This document shows, in pieces, positions 13,254-24,903 of a stretch of DNA of 64,000 bases (position 1 is its first letter; each line of letters starts with the position of its first letter). The stretch comes from Serratia rubidaea (GTDB lineage: Bacteria; Pseudomonadota; Gammaproteobacteria; Enterobacterales; Enterobacteriaceae). The notes under the pieces were generated by a model. That model saw only the letters and a list, made by a program, of their open reading frames with translations, was not told where the DNA came from and did no database searches. Where the stretch lies: contig LR590463.1 in NCBI GenBank assembly GCA_901472405.1, forward strand, positions 3,720,001 to 3,784,000, given 5' to 3'. Position numbers and translations under genes: made by a program.

Positions 13254-14621
13254 CTACTCCTCAGGATCGTTAAACCCCATAATCCAGGTGAAAATAAACC
13301 CTGCTACAATCGTAATCAGCATCCCGGCCAGATACAACATCACCTTGCCCGAGACGATGGTCAGCGCCAAAGGCAGCCCGGAAAGGCCGAAGGTAATCAC
13401 CGTCGCCACCTTCCAGTAGCTGATCAGCGCGCCGCCGACCGCGCCGCCAAGGCAGGCGCCGATAAACGGTTTGCCCAGCGGCAGCGTTTACGCCGAAGAT
13501 CAGCGGCTCGCCAATGCCGAGAATCCCGACCGGCAGCGCGCCCTTAATCACCTTTTTCAGCCGTGCGTTACGGGTTTTCAGCAGCACGGCGAGGGTGGCG
13601 CCAACCTGCCCCACGCCCGCCATCGCCAAAATCGGCAGCAGCGGATTGGCGCCGTGCGCCTGCACCAGCTCAACGTGGATCGGCACCAGCCCCTGATGCA
13701 GCCCGGACAGCACCAGCGGCAGAAACAGGCCGGACAGCAGCGCGCCCACCAGCAGCCCGCCCTTGTCTAGCGCCAGGTTGGCGCCGTGGGTTATTGCATC
13801 GGAAATATAGCCGCCCAGCGGCTGCAGCAGCACAATCGCCAGCGACGCGGTAATCAACGTGGTCAGCAGCGGATTTAAAATCAGCTCAACCGACTCCGGC
13901 AGCAGCCGGCGCAAGCGTTTTTCCAGCCAGCACATCAGCGCCACCACCAGCAGCACGGCGATCACCCCGCCGCGCCCGGCTGCAGCGCTTCGCCGAACAG
14001 GGTGATTTGCGCCAGCTGCGGGCTGGAAAGAATGCCGGCCATCACCCCGCCCATCGCCTGCGAACCGCCGAACACCCGCGCGGCGTTAACGCCAACCAGA
14101 ATATTCATAATAGTGAACACCGCGCTGCCGAAGATCGCCAGCAGGCCAAGTATATTCGGGTAGTTCAGGGCGATATCGCCGGCAATATCCGGCCGCTTCA
14201 GGAGATTGATAATGCCGGTAATCAGACCGGAAGCGATAAACGCCGGTATCAGCGGTATAAAGATATTAGCCAGTTTTTTCAGCACCCCGCTCATTGGCGC
14301 GGCATATTTGGCTTTGGCGGCGGCTTTATTTTCGGCAATCTTATCGCCGACGTCGACGCCCGCCTCCGGCTCGCTCAGCAAGGTGCGCATCTCATCCACC
14401 ACCTTGGCGGCGGCGCCCGGCCCAACGATAAACTGGTGCTGCTCGCCCTGCTTGATGTACCCTTTGATGCCCTCCAGCCGTTGCAGCTGGGGCAGTTCGA
14501 GCCGCTGTTCATCGCTGACTTCGACGCGCACCCGCGTCATACAGTTTTCCAGCTTGAGGATATTCCCCTCGCCGCCGACGCCCGCCAAAATCTGCCGGGC
14601 CAGTGCCGCCGTCTTATCCAT
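13254..14621 (-). CDS. murP: PTS N-acetylmuramic acid EIIBC permease MurP, two frameshifts in this sequence
   Basis: Takes up MurNAc from the periplasm and phosphorylates it at O6. The EIIB domain comes first, with phospho-Cys27 in LKLENCMTRVRVEV. The EIIC domain follows with about 8-10 membrane spans and the substrate-site motif GILGIGEPLIFGV. The frame is lost twice: near 13974 (a missing base; GGGC GCGG should be GGGC CGCGG, restoring PGRGGVIAVLLVVALMCWLE) and near 13487-13489 (one extra A; removal restores GVTLPLGKPFIGACLGGA). The repaired C-terminus is FTWIMGFNDPEE, ending at 13254. Total repaired length is about 456 aa, typical. It is the partner of murQ, 19 bp upstream. Confidence 0.9.
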
Positions 14622-14640
14622 TGATCACCTCAATGAGCCA

Positions 14641-15534
14641 TTAATCCGCCAACGCCGCACGCAGGTAGCCGTGGTGCACCTGTAAACGCCGCTGCGCCTC
14701 TTCGGCGCTGACTCCGGCCAACAGCATCAGAATCGCCGGCTTCACCTCGAAATCAGTCTGCGCCAGCGCAGCTTCAGCCTGACTGCGTTCCGCGCCGGTC
14801 GCCTCGACGACGATGCGGCAGGCGCGATCCACCAGCTTCACGTTGGTCGCCTTCACGTCCACCATCAAGTTCTGGTACACCTTGCCCCATTTGACCATCG
14901 CGCCGGTTGAGATCATGTTCAGCACCAACTTTTGCGCCGTACCAGACTTCATACGGGTCGAGCCGGTCAGCGCCTCCGGGCCGACCACCGGGGAAATCGC
15001 CACCTGAGCTTCCGCGGCGATCGGCGAGCCGGGATTACAGGAGATCGCCACCGTCGGGCAGCCCAGCTGGCGCGCATAGCGCAATGCGCCGATCACATAA
15101 GGCGTACGGCCGGACGCCGCCAGTCCGATCACCATGTCAACCGGCGTTAACGCCAGATCCTGCAGGTCACGCTCCCCCAACGCCGCGTCATCTTCCGCCC
15201 CTTCCACCGCTTTGAACATCGCCTCCGGACCGCCGGCGATCAGCCCCACCACCACGCCGTGCGGCACGCCGAAGGTTGGCGGACACTCAGACGCGTCCAG
15301 CACACCCAGGCGACCGCTAGTGCCCGCCCCCAGATAAATCAGCCGGCCGCCGGCCCGCAGCGCGGAGGCCGCCAAATCGACCGCCTGAGCGATCTCCGGC
15401 AGTACCGCCGTAATCGCCTGCGGCACTTTCCGGTCTTCACGGTTAAAACAGGTCACCATCTCCAGCGTCGACATCTCATCCAACGTCATCGTCTCTGGGT
15501 TGCGGGTTTCGGATACTAGTGCGCCTAAATTCAT
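14641..15534 (-). CDS. murQ: N-acetylmuramic acid 6-phosphate etherase MurQ
   Basis: 297 aa, one short of the E. coli enzyme. SIS-fold etherase that removes the lactyl ether of MurNAc-6-P, giving GlcNAc-6-P and D-lactate for cell-wall recycling. Signature [20 protein letters not shown] contains the catalytic Glu83; a second SIS motif is [15 protein letters not shown]. The start ATG 15534 lies about 40 bp from a MurR-like palindrome. It heads murQ-murP-pgpC and is divergent from murR, the same layout as in E. coli apart from the added pgpC. Confidence 0.96.
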   Translation of the reverse strand: MNLGALVSETRNPETMTLDEMSTLEMVTCFNREDRKVPQAITAVLPEIAQAVDLAASALRAGGRLIYLGAGTSGRLGVLDASECPPTFGVPHGVVVGLIAGGPEAMFKAVEGAEDDAALGERDLQDLALTPVDMVIGLAASGRTPYVIGALRYARQLGCPTVAISCNPGSPIAAEAQVAISPVVGPEALTGSTRMKSGTAQKLVLNMISTGAMVKWGKVYQNLMVDVKATNVKLVDRACRIVVEATGAERSQAEAALAQTDFEVKPAILMLLAGVSAEEAQRRLQVHHGYLRAALAD

Positions 15535-15578
15535 GGGGTAGCCTCTGGAATTTTTAATTCAAAAACACATACCAATAT

Positions 15579-15595
15579 TTGAATATTTAATTCAA
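15579..15595. promoter_or_regulatory. Candidate MurR operator in the murQ/murR divergent region
   Basis: TTGAAT-ATTTA-ATTCAA is a perfect 6-bp inverted repeat with a 5-bp spacer, placed between the divergent murQ and murR genes. A related half site (TTAATTCAAAAA) lies at 15554-15565. In E. coli, MurR (RpiR family) represses both directions from such a site until MurNAc-6-P is bound. No binding evidence is available here. Confidence 0.6.
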
Positions 15596-15708
15596 CAAAG
15601 CGAGCACTATTTGCTAGTTTATACCGGCGCGCTCACAAAAATTTTTACTGCGCGCCAGCGCGCCGTTATGGCAACATCTCCCCCACGGGCACTATTAGGA
15701 ATAACGGC

Positions 15709-16557
15709 ATGAGTACTCTTCTTCGCATTCGTCAAATGTATCCTGCATTGGCGCAGAACGATCGCAAACTGGCGGATTATCTGCTGCACAACGCCGAAGA
15801 GGCTCGCCATCTGAGTTCACAAAAACTGGCCCAGGTGGCCGGCGTCAGCCAGTCCAGCGTGGTCAAGTTTGCACAGAAGATGGGGTATAAAGGCTTCCCG
15901 GCGCTGAAGCTGGCGCTGAGTGAAACGCTGGCGCAGCCGCAGTCGGAGCCGGTGGTGACCGTGCATAACCGCATTCTCAGCAGCGATACGCTTAAAACCG
16001 TCGGCGAAAAACTGCTGCTGGAAAAACAGGCGGCATTGCGCGCGACGCTGGACATTAACAGTGAGGAACGCCTGCATCAGGCGCTGACCATGCTGCGCGG
16101 CGCGCGGCGGGTGTTCCTGATGGGAATCGGCGCCTCGGGTCTGGTGGCCAAAGACTTCTCATTCAAGCTGCTGAAAATCGGCGTGATGGCGGTGGCTGAA
16201 GCCGATATGCATGCGCAGCTGGCCGCGGTGCAGGCGCTGGAGCCGCAAGACTTGCTGGTTGCGCTTTCCTTTAGCGGGGAGCGGCGTGAGATCAATCTGG
16301 CCGCCGACGAAGCCAAAGCGGCCGGCGCACAGGTTCTGGCGCTCACCTGCTTTTCCCCCAACAGCCTGCAGCAGCGTGCGGACCACTGCCTGTACACCAT
16401 TGCCGAAGAACCAAGCACCCGCAGCGCCGCCATTTCCTCCAGCACCGCCCAATACGCCCTCACCGATTTGCTGTTTATGGCGTTAATTCAGCATGATTTG
16501 GATCATGCCCGGGTGCGAATTAAACATAGCGAACAGTTGATGAAAAAACTGGTTTAA
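15709..16557 (+). CDS. murR: Transcriptional regulator MurR (RpiR family)
   Basis: 282 aa. N-terminal HTH_6 domain (residues 1-77; LAQVAGVSQSSVVKFAQKMG is the recognition-helix region) and C-terminal SIS sugar-phosphate-binding domain (about 125-265; FLMGIGASGLVAKDFSFKL). The family represses the mur operon in the absence of MurNAc-6-P. The start is ATG 15709; the upstream GGAATAACGGC supplies the ribosome site. Its divergent position next to murQP supports the assignment. Confidence 0.92.
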   Translation: MSTLLRIRQMYPALAQNDRKLADYLLHNAEEARHLSSQKLAQVAGVSQSSVVKFAQKMGYKGFPALKLALSETLAQPQSEPVVTVHNRILSSDTLKTVGEKLLLEKQAALRATLDINSEERLHQALTMLRGARRVFLMGIGASGLVAKDFSFKLLKIGVMAVAEADMHAQLAAVQALEPQDLLVALSFSGERREINLAADEAKAAGAQVLALTCFSPNSLQQRADHCLYTIAEEPSTRSAAISSSTAQYALTDLLFMALIQHDLDHARVRIKHSEQLMKKLV

Positions 16558-16714
16558 ATAAACTTTATTTATTAACCACTGCCTCTATCCGCAGTGCAGA
16601 AGCCGGCAATGATGGTTGTCGCCTCGTAAAAATCATTCTGGCGCGACTCTCCCGACATAACAACATGAAGAGGCATGCTGGGAGAGCTATGTATAAAAAC
16701 ACCCCGCCGCGTAT

Positions 16715-17293
16715 TCAGCGTAATTGTTTCTCTAATTCCAGCGGATTCCTTTTCCTGTTTTTAATTCTCTTGGCCGGCGAGCCAAAATACATCGTCCACT
16801 CTTCGGTATTTTTCATCACCAATGAGTTGGCGCCGACTGACGTTCCTTCAGCCAAGGTGATCCCCGGCATGACAATAGATTGAGCACCAACAATCACATG
16901 CCGTTCCAGTACAATCGTTCCGGAGACGACGCCCGTAAGCTCGGCGGGTACGGTAGGATTGGTCATAAACCTGCCGCTATAGTCATCACTTTTTGAGTAA
17001 AGTTTTACCGATTGCGATATGCCGGAAAAATCACGCATAATAACGCCGGCGCCAGCGAAAATTGCAGCATAGCCGCCAATATGGACATAAGAACCGATAT
17101 CAAGAAAACCATCACCGGCCGCAATAATTGTCGAGAAACCGTCAATTCTGACACTGTCCCCCAACGAGATATTTCCAACGCCGACTATGGTGCAATTCTT
17201 AGCGACTAACACATTTTTCCCTACCGACTTAAACCCACACTCTCTGAGTTCGTCTTCATGATAATAACCGGGATTAAAGCATTCATTTTTCAC
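16715..17293 (-). CDS. Hexapeptide-repeat (left-handed beta-helix) acyltransferase, orphan
   Basis: 192 aa. Residues 25-165 show successive isoleucine/valine hexads (IVGVGNISLGDSVRIDGFS, LDIGSYVHIGGYAAIFAGAG) and end in the typical VGANSLVMKNTEEWTMYFG-PAKRI element of galactoside/CoA acetyltransferases. Such enzymes acetylate sugars or amino-sugar nucleotides in surface polysaccharide synthesis; donor acetyl-CoA is likely, acceptor unknown. No polysaccharide genes are adjacent. The gene is clearly richer in A and T than its murR and yfhL neighbours, consistent with horizontal gain between these backbone genes. The start ATG 17293 lacks a strong Shine-Dalgarno. Confidence 0.75.
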   Translation of the reverse strand: MKNECFNPGYYHEDELRECGFKSVGKNVLVAKNCTIVGVGNISLGDSVRIDGFSTIIAAGDGFLDIGSYVHIGGYAAIFAGAGVIMRDFSGISQSVKLYSKSDDYSGRFMTNPTVPAELTGVVSGTIVLERHVIVGAQSIVMPGITLAEGTSVGANSLVMKNTEEWTMYFGSPAKRIKNRKRNPLELEKQLR

Positions 17294-17652
17294 AAATAAA
17301 CTCCATTTATATCAATCACTGATATATATCGCCATACATGGCACATGAAAGCCTTATCATGCATAAAACGCCCTTTAAAAGCTATCCGGATATACACGGC
17401 TCCGGATAGAAAGGCCATCCTGATTTAGCGTCGCCTTTTAGACCATACACAGTCGCTATCCGCGCCGGCGCAACCTCCGTGCAGGTAAAGCAACCGCCAT
17501 ACCGCGCCAGTAGGAATAAGCTTGATCTCGTCGATAAAAATCGCCGAAAAGGACAAAAAACAACCAGAATGAAAATGGTTTTATGGTAAAGTGCGCGGCG
17601 GCAGAATAGCTGCTGCGCGCTCCCTGATTTGTAAGATGGAAATGTTATTACT
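17294..17652. other. Intergenic region between acyltransferase gene and yfhL
   Basis: About 360 bp without a convincing gene. It contains a 9-bp perfect inverted repeat (17382-17409). The final 80 bp before yfhL should contain its promoter, but I do not see a clear -35/-10 pair. Confidence 0.5.
17382..17409. repeat. Perfect inverted repeat, 9-bp arms
   Basis: CTATCCGGA (17382-17390), ten bases, then TCCGGATAG (17401-17409). There is no T run on either side, so it is not an ordinary terminator. It could be a dispersed hairpin repeat or a protein site. Confidence 0.6.
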
Positions 17653-17913
17653 ATGGCCCTGCTGATTACCAAGAAATGCATCAACTGCGATATGTGTGAA
17701 CCCGAGTGCCCGAATCAGGCCATCTCAATGGGCGCGGACATCTACCAGATTGATACCGAGCGCTGCACCGAATGCGTCGGCCACTATGATACGCCCACCT
17801 GTCAGCAGGTATGCCCGATTGATAACACCATCGTGGTCGATCCGCAGCATACGGAAAGCCAGGAACAGCTGTGGGATAAATTCGTGGTGCTGCACCACGC
17901 CGACAGGCTGTAA
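17653..17913 (+). CDS. yfhL: YfhL family 4Fe-4S ferredoxin
   Basis: 86 aa. Two cluster motifs are visible: C-x2-C-x2-C-x3-C (CINCDMCEPECP) near residues 9-20 and a second, longer-spaced set (CTECVGHYDTPTCQQVCP), the Allochromatium-type 2[4Fe-4S] pattern. YfhL ferredoxins are small cytoplasmic electron carriers; in E. coli YfhL supports tRNA hydroxylation. Length and start match E. coli. It is convergent with acpS, 45 bp apart. Confidence 0.93.
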   Translation: MALLITKKCINCDMCEPECPNQAISMGADIYQIDTERCTECVGHYDTPTCQQVCPIDNTIVVDPQHTESQEQLWDKFVVLHHADRL

Positions 17914-17957
17914 TTCACGGACGCTGCGCCCGGCGGCGTCCGTCTATCATCACCTTA

Positions 17958-18338
17958 TCAGCTTTCGATAATCACCGTCGCGCAGGCGTAACGACGCTCA
18001 TCGGCCAGTGAAACGTGGATGTTCGTCACCCCCATCTCCTGCGCCAGCTCCGCGGCCCGCTCATGCAGGCGAATATTCGGCTTGCCCAATCCGTCGTTAA
18101 ACACTTCAAACTGATTGAACGCCAACCCGTTGCGAATGCCGGTGCCGAACGCCTTGGCCGCCGCTTCTTTGACGGCAAAGCGCTTGGCCAGAAAACGCAC
18201 CGGCTGCTGATGCTGCTGATAGAGCGCCCATTCGGCCGCGTTCAGCACGCGTCGCGCCAGCCGATCGCCGCTGCGCTCAACCACCGCCTCAATGCGTGCG
18301 ATTTCTACAATATCGGTGCCAAGGCCAAGTACCGCCAT
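17958..18338 (-). CDS. acpS: Holo-[acyl-carrier-protein] synthase
   Basis: 126 aa. [19 protein letters not shown] holds the conserved Asp of the Mg/CoA site and [17 protein letters not shown] the second acidic motif. The enzyme transfers 4'-phosphopantetheine from CoA to apo-ACP, essential for lipid synthesis. ATG overlaps the pdxJ TAA by one base (TAATG), indicating coupled translation in the pdxJ-acpS pair. Confidence 0.96.
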   Translation of the reverse strand: MAVLGLGTDIVEIARIEAVVERSGDRLARRVLNAAEWALYQQHQQPVRFLAKRFAVKEAAAKAFGTGIRNGLAFNQFEVFNDGLGKPNIRLHERAAELAQEMGVTNIHVSLADERRYACATVIIES

Positions 18339-19069
18339 TAGCGACGCGCTTCCCGCATCAGCAGCTTCATCTCGGCAACCGCTGACGCCAAGCCGCTCAT
18401 CACCGCCTGCCCGATAATGGCGTGGCCGATATTCAGCTCATGCATTTCCGGCAGCGCCGCGATCGGCTGTACGTTGTGATAAGTCAGGCCGTGACCGGCA
18501 TTGACCTTCAGACCCTTTTCCGCCGCATAGCGGGCCGCCTGCGCGATGCGCAGCAGTTCCGCCTCCACCGCCAGCTCGCCCTGCGCTTCCGCATAGGCGC
18601 CGGTGTGAATCTCAATGTACGGCGCGCCCACCGCTACCGCCGCATCAATCTGACGGTGGTCCGGGTCGATAAACAGCGAAACCTGAATGCCCGCCTGCGT
18701 CAGGCGCTCAACCGCCAGCGTCATTTTGTCCAGCTGGCCGGCGACGTCCAGCCCGCCTTCGGTGGTCACTTCCTCACGCTTTTCCGGCACCAGGCAACAG
18801 AACTGCGGCTGCAGCTCGCAGGCGATAGCCAGCATTTCGTCGGTCACGGCCATTTCCAGATTCATCCGCGTCTGGATGGTCTGGCGCAAAATACGCACGT
18901 CGCGATCGGTAATGTGACGGCGATCCTCACGCAGATGCACCGTGATGCCGTCCGCACCGGCCTGTTCCGCCGTGAACGCCGCCTGTACCGGATCGGGATA
19001 TTGGGTTCCGCGCGCGTTACGCAAGGTGGCGATATGATCGATATTAACGCCAAGCAGCAAATCAGCCAT
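18338..19069 (-). CDS. pdxJ: Pyridoxine 5'-phosphate synthase
   Basis: 243 aa, typical length. A TIM barrel condensing 1-deoxyxylulose-5-P with 3-amino-2-oxopropyl phosphate to pyridoxine-5'-P. Motifs: [19 protein letters not shown] at the start, [13 protein letters not shown], and [13 protein letters not shown] for phosphate binding. It belongs to the conserved recO-pdxJ-acpS tail of the rnc operon. Confidence 0.97.
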   Translation of the reverse strand: MADLLLGVNIDHIATLRNARGTQYPDPVQAAFTAEQAGADGITVHLREDRRHITDRDVRILRQTIQTRMNLEMAVTDEMLAIACELQPQFCCLVPEKREEVTTEGGLDVAGQLDKMTLAVERLTQAGIQVSLFIDPDHRQIDAAVAVGAPYIEIHTGAYAEAQGELAVEAELLRIAQAARYAAEKGLKVNAGHGLTYHNVQPIAALPEMHELNIGHAIIGQAVMSGLASAVAEMKLLMREARR

Positions 19070-19142
19070 GACAACCTCTTAGAGTGAAATTTTCGTTCCC
19101 GCAGTTTACACCCGGGAGAAAGTGGCAAAAGCAGAAAGGACG

Positions 19143-19874
19143 TCAGGCGTCGTCAACCGGCGTATGCGGTTGCTTACGGACGAACTGACGAAACAGCTCG
19201 CGGCTTTTCAGCGGCTTGCCGCCAAGGTAGGGTTTCAGCGCAATGCGGGTAAACCGTTTGGCGGCGCGCAGGGTGTCGGCATCCGGGAACTGACGCTCGG
19301 CCAGCGCACGCAGCTCACGGCCGGTAAAGCTGTAGTGGTCTACCACCAGGCTGGCGATAAAGCCTTTTTCTTCGCGATAGCGGTAGGTCATGCCGTCGTC
19401 GACCGCTTCGCCGCTGCCAGCGCAGTGCAGAAAATCCACCCCGTAACCCAGGTGATGCAGCAGCGCCAGCTCAAACTGCCGCAGCGCATGTTCCGGCGAA
19501 CCGTCCGACGCCGCCAGCGTCTGCAAACACTGTAGATAATCAAAGAACAGCACCGAATAGTTGGCTTCCTGCTCCAGCACGCGCGACAGCAGCTCGTTAA
19601 CATACAGGCCGCTGTACAGCATCATGCCACTGAGAGGTAAACCGAGGGAGACCGCTTCGGCGTTGCGCAGCGTTTTGACTTCGCCACGCCCGCCCCAGCG
19701 GACCAGCAGAGGAGTAAAGGGCTGCAGACAGCCCTTCAGGTTGGAACGGCGGCTGCGCGCGCCTTTGGCCAGCAATCGCACCCGCCCGTGACCTTCGGTA
19801 AACAGATCCAGCATCAGGCTGGTTTCACTGTACGGTCGCCCATGCAGGACGAAAGCGCGCTCCCAGCCGTCCAT
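19143..19874 (-). CDS. recO: DNA repair protein RecO
   Basis: 243 aa. N-terminal OB fold (residues 1-80; [31 protein letters not shown]) followed by a helical domain. RecO with RecR loads RecA onto SSB-coated single strands in the RecFOR pathway. The start is 6 bp after the era stop, in the rnc-era-recO order of all enterobacteria. Confidence 0.96.
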   Translation of the reverse strand: MDGWERAFVLHGRPYSETSLMLDLFTEGHGRVRLLAKGARSRRSNLKGCLQPFTPLLVRWGGRGEVKTLRNAEAVSLGLPLSGMMLYSGLYVNELLSRVLEQEANYSVLFFDYLQCLQTLAASDGSPEHALRQFELALLHHLGYGVDFLHCAGSGEAVDDGMTYRYREEKGFIASLVVDHYSFTGRELRALAERQFPDADTLRAAKRFTRIALKPYLGGKPLKSRELFRQFVRKQPHTPVDDA

Positions 19875-19880
19875 CGGCGG

Positions 19881-21469
<1,589 letters not shown>

Positions 21470-21617
21470 TTACCAATAGATCAAGAATGCGTCAAAAACT
21501 TTACAGCATACGGAACAGACCTGCTTTCCAAAGCTGTTTCGTTTGCAGTGGCTCCAAACAGAACCAACTTTTATCGCCTGATATTCTACAACGAGCGGCA
21601 ACAGAATGCTGCGTTTA

Positions 21618-21674
21618 TCTCCCCGCCCTGCTTCAGCCGCATTAAATTAATACGACGCCGGCAGAACGGGGAGA
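21618..21674 (-). promoter_or_regulatory. Candidate RNase III-cleaved leader hairpin of rnc
   Basis: In the lepB-rnc gap, TCTCCCCG (21618-21625) pairs with CGGGGAGA (21667-21674), CTGC with GCAG and GCCG with CGGC, forming a long interrupted stem. In E. coli the rnc leader folds into a stem that RNase III cuts to destabilise its own mRNA; place and shape agree, sequence homology was not tested. Confidence 0.5.
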
Positions 21675-21682
21675 AATAGCAA

Positions 21683-22660
21683 TTAGTGAATACCGCCAAT
21701 ACGGCTTAATCTGACGCCGGTCGGCCACTCACCTTCCTGCTTTTCAAAACTCATCCAGATTGCCGTGGCTTTACCTACCAGGTTCTTCTCCGGTACGAAG
21801 CCCCAATAACGGCTGTCGGCGCTGTTATCGCGGTTATCGCCCATCATGAAGTAATGACCGGCCGGCACCACCCACTCGGCCAGCTGATTGCCGGGCTGCT
21901 GGTAATAGGCGCCAACCTGATCCTGCGTCCCCGGCACGGTCAGCACCCGGTGCGTCACGTCGCCCAGCGTTTCGTTACGCTCACGCAGGCGGATACCGCC
22001 CTGCGGCACGCTGTCGTTCAGCGGAATATTGTAGAAGCCGTTGCTGGCCTCGCCCATGCCGCTGCGGCTGAACATCTGCACGAAATCGCTCGGCGCCGCC
22101 TGATTATAGGTGACCGCCAGGGCTTTATCGCAGGACTGGCCGTTGTCGCACGCCGGCTGTACCGTCACGCGCTTATTCACCGGATCGTAGCTGACCTTAT
22201 CGCCCGGCAGACCGACAACGCGCTTGATATAATCCAGCTTGGGATTGAGCGGATATTTAAATACCGCGATATCGCCGCGCTTCGGATGGCCGGTTTCGAT
22301 CAGCGTGGTCTGGGTGATCGGATCCTTAATCCCGTAAGCGTACTTTTCCACCAGAATAAAATCGCCGATCAACAACGTCGGCATCATCGAACCGGATGGA
22401 ATCTGGAACGGCTCGTAAACAAACGAGCGCACCACGAAGACCAGCAGCAGCACCGGGAAGACCGAGGCGCCGGTTTCTACCCAGCCCGGCTGCTTGGCGA
22501 CTTTCGCCAGCGTCTTGTCATCCAGCGTGCCGTCGGTCTGTTCATTTACCGCCGCAATTTTCGCCCGGCGAGCCGGCGCCCACTTAAAGCGTTCCAGGCA
22601 CCAGATGATCCCGGTCACCAACGTGGCAATCGCCAGGATCAAGGCAAACATATTCGCCAT
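21683..22660 (-). CDS. lepB: Signal peptidase I
   Basis: 325 aa. Two N-terminal membrane spans (about 4-20 and 66-78) precede the periplasmic protease domain. Catalytic Ser91 lies in QIPSGSMMPTL, the general-base Lys in LDYIKRVVGLPGD, and the family box GDNRDNSADSRYWGFVP is present. It removes signal peptides from exported pre-proteins. Starts 30 bp after lepA in the lepA-lepB operon. Confidence 0.97.
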   Translation of the reverse strand: MANMFALILAIATLVTGIIWCLERFKWAPARRAKIAAVNEQTDGTLDDKTLAKVAKQPGWVETGASVFPVLLLVFVVRSFVYEPFQIPSGSMMPTLLIGDFILVEKYAYGIKDPITQTTLIETGHPKRGDIAVFKYPLNPKLDYIKRVVGLPGDKVSYDPVNKRVTVQPACDNGQSCDKALAVTYNQAAPSDFVQMFSRSGMGEASNGFYNIPLNDSVPQGGIRLRERNETLGDVTHRVLTVPGTQDQVGAYYQQPGNQLAEWVVPAGHYFMMGDNRDNSADSRYWGFVPEKNLVGKATAIWMSFEKQEGEWPTGVRLSRIGGIH

Positions 22661-22690
22661 GCAAACTCCCTTGTTATCGAGCCTTCGCTC

Positions 22691-24490
22691 TTACTTACCG
22701 TCTTTACCTACGTGCAGAATGGCCAGGAACGCTTCCTGCGGCAGCTCAACGTTGCCGACCTGCTTCATGCGTTTCTTACCGTCTTTCTGTTTCTGCAACA
22801 GCTTTTTCTTACGGCTGACGTCGCCGCCGTAGCACTTGGCCAGAACGTTCTTACGCAGCTGTTTCACCGTTGAACGCGCGATGATATGCGTGCCGATAGC
22901 CGCCTGAATGGCGATATCGAACTGCTGACGCGGGATCAGATCCTTCATCTTCTCCACCAGATCGCGGCCGCGGTACTGCGCATTGTCGCGGTGGGTAATC
23001 AGCGCCAGCGCATCCACGCGCTCGCTGTTGATCAGCACGTCGACGCGCACCATGTCAGACGCCTGGAAGCGTTTGAAGTTGTAATCCAGCGACGCGTAGC
23101 CGCGCGAGGTAGACTTCAGGCGGTCGAAGAAGTCGAGCACCACTTCCGCCATCGGAATCTCATAGGTCAGCGCCACCTGATTGCCGTGATACACCATATT
23201 GGTCTGCACGCCGCGTTTTTCCACGCACAGCGTAATCACGTTGCCCAGGTACTCCTGCGGCATCAGCATATGACATTCGGCGATCGGCTCGCGCAGCTCG
23301 GCGATATTGTTGAGCGGCGGCAGTTTGGACGGGCTGTCGACATACACCGTTTCACCGCCGGTGGTTTCCACTTCGTAGACTACCGTCGGCGCGGTGGTGA
23401 TCAGATCCAGATCGTACTCACGCTCCAGACGCTCCTGAATGATCTCCATATGCAGCAGGCCGAGGAAGCCGCAGCGGAAACCGAAGCCCAGCGCGCTGGA
23501 GCTTTCCGGCTCGTAGAACAGCGAGGCATCGTTCAGGCTCAGTTTGCCCAGCGCATCGCGGAAGGCTTCATAGTCATCGGAGCTTATCGGGAACAGCCCG
23601 GCATAAACCTGCGGCTTCACTTTTTTGAAGCCCGGCAGCGCTTTTTCCGCCGGTTGACGCGCAGTGGTCAGGGTATCGCCCACCGGCGCGCCCAGGATGT
23701 CTTTAATCGCGCAGACCAGCCAGCCGACTTCGCCGCAATTCAGCACGTCGCGGTCGACGCGTTTCGGGGTGAAAATACCCAGACGGTCGGCGTTGTAAAC
23801 CTGGCCGGTGCTCATCACCTTGATCTTGTCGCCTTTACGCATGGTGCCGTTTTTAATCCGCACCAGCGAGACCACGCCAAGATAGTTATCGAACCAGGAG
23901 TCGATGATCAGCGCCTGCAGCGGCGCCTCTGGATCGCCTTCCGGCGGCGGGATGTCGCGCACCAGGCGCTCCAGCACTTCCGGCACGCCGACGCCGGTCT
24001 TCGCGGAGCAGCGCACCGCATCAGCGGCGTCAATGCCGACGATATCCTCAATCTCCTGCGCTGCGCGATCCGGATCGGCGGCCGGCAGGTCGATTTTGTT
24101 CAGCACCGGCACCACTTCCAGATCCATTTCAATGGCGGTATAGCAGTTGGCCAGCGTCTGCGCTTCTACGCCCTGGCCGGCGTCCACCACCAGCAGTGCA
24201 CCTTCACAGGCAGCCAGCGAGCGGGAGACTTCGTACGAGAAGTCGACGTGACCCGGGGTATCGATAAAGTTCAGCTGATAGGTTTCACCATCGGGCGCCT
24301 TATAATCCAGCGTGACGCTCTGCGCCTTGATGGTAATGCCGCGTTCACGCTCCAGCTCCATGGAGTCCAGCACCTGCGCGGCCATTTCACGATCGGTCAG
24401 GCCGCCGCAAATCTGGATAATACGGTCCGACAGCGTCGACTTACCGTGGTCAATATGGGCAATAATGGAGAAATTTCGTATATGCTTCAT
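22691..24490 (-). CDS. lepA: Elongation factor 4 (LepA)
   Basis: 599 aa, full length. Translational GTPase with G1 [11 protein letters not shown]2 RERGITIK, G3 DTPGHVDF and G4 NKID, then EF-G-like domains II, III and V and the LepA-specific C-terminal domain ([20 protein letters not shown]). Acts on the ribosome in initiation/back-translocation under ionic stress. The GTPase domain is unbroken. Starts ATG 24490. Confidence 0.97.
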   Translation of the reverse strand: MKHIRNFSIIAHIDHGKSTLSDRIIQICGGLTDREMAAQVLDSMELERERGITIKAQSVTLDYKAPDGETYQLNFIDTPGHVDFSYEVSRSLAACEGALLVVDAGQGVEAQTLANCYTAIEMDLEVVPVLNKIDLPAADPDRAAQEIEDIVGIDAADAVRCSAKTGVGVPEVLERLVRDIPPPEGDPEAPLQALIIDSWFDNYLGVVSLVRIKNGTMRKGDKIKVMSTGQVYNADRLGIFTPKRVDRDVLNCGEVGWLVCAIKDILGAPVGDTLTTARQPAEKALPGFKKVKPQVYAGLFPISSDDYEAFRDALGKLSLNDASLFYEPESSSALGFGFRCGFLGLLHMEIIQERLEREYDLDLITTAPTVVYEVETTGGETVYVDSPSKLPPLNNIAELREPIAECHMLMPQEYLGNVITLCVEKRGVQTNMVYHGNQVALTYEIPMAEVVLDFFDRLKSTSRGYASLDYNFKRFQASDMVRVDVLINSERVDALALITHRDNAQYRGRDLVEKMKDLIPRQQFDIAIQAAIGTHIIARSTVKQLRKNVLAKCYGGDVSRKKKLLQKQKDGKKRMKQVGNVELPQEAFLAILHVGKDGK

Positions 24491-24900
24491 TATAAAAGTT
24501 TTTCTGCCTTGGTATTTCTGAATTACTCGCCTATGGAAACCCGCATGGACCTAAAGCGACAGTGAGTTGGGTTAGGCCGTCTTTCGCCTGAATCGCTGCA
24601 TTCTACATGCCGTAACAGCGAAAACCTAGCGATCGCTGCAGCGAAAACATTCTATTATGCGCTGTTTAATAGGGTCGGGGCTAGCCGTGGATGCAAACAA
24701 ATGTTAATCGGAAAAACATTTTGCCGGGCCGGGGAAAGATCGGTAAAAACGCACGCTGCACCGCCCCTTAATACATAATGCGCCGCCGCGCAATCAACGC
24801 ACTCTTAAACCCGCGAAAAAACAGGCTGAATATCAGTTAATTATCTGCCGCCGCCCTTTAGGAAAAAACCCATATACCTGACGCCCGCGCCTCGATAGAA
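24491..24900. other. Intergenic region upstream of lepA
   Basis: About 400 bp between divergent lepA and the leader ORF at 24922. No gene is supported. The lepA promoter should lie near 24500-24680; an AT-rich tract follows at 24780-24900. I see no terminator or convincing operator. Confidence 0.4.
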
Positions 24901-24903
24901 AGG

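Noticed and set aside
22886..24565. 559-codon open frame on the plus strand opposite lepA
   Set aside because: Mirror of lepA codon bias; composition is the same Arg/His/Gln-rich type and no domain can be seen.
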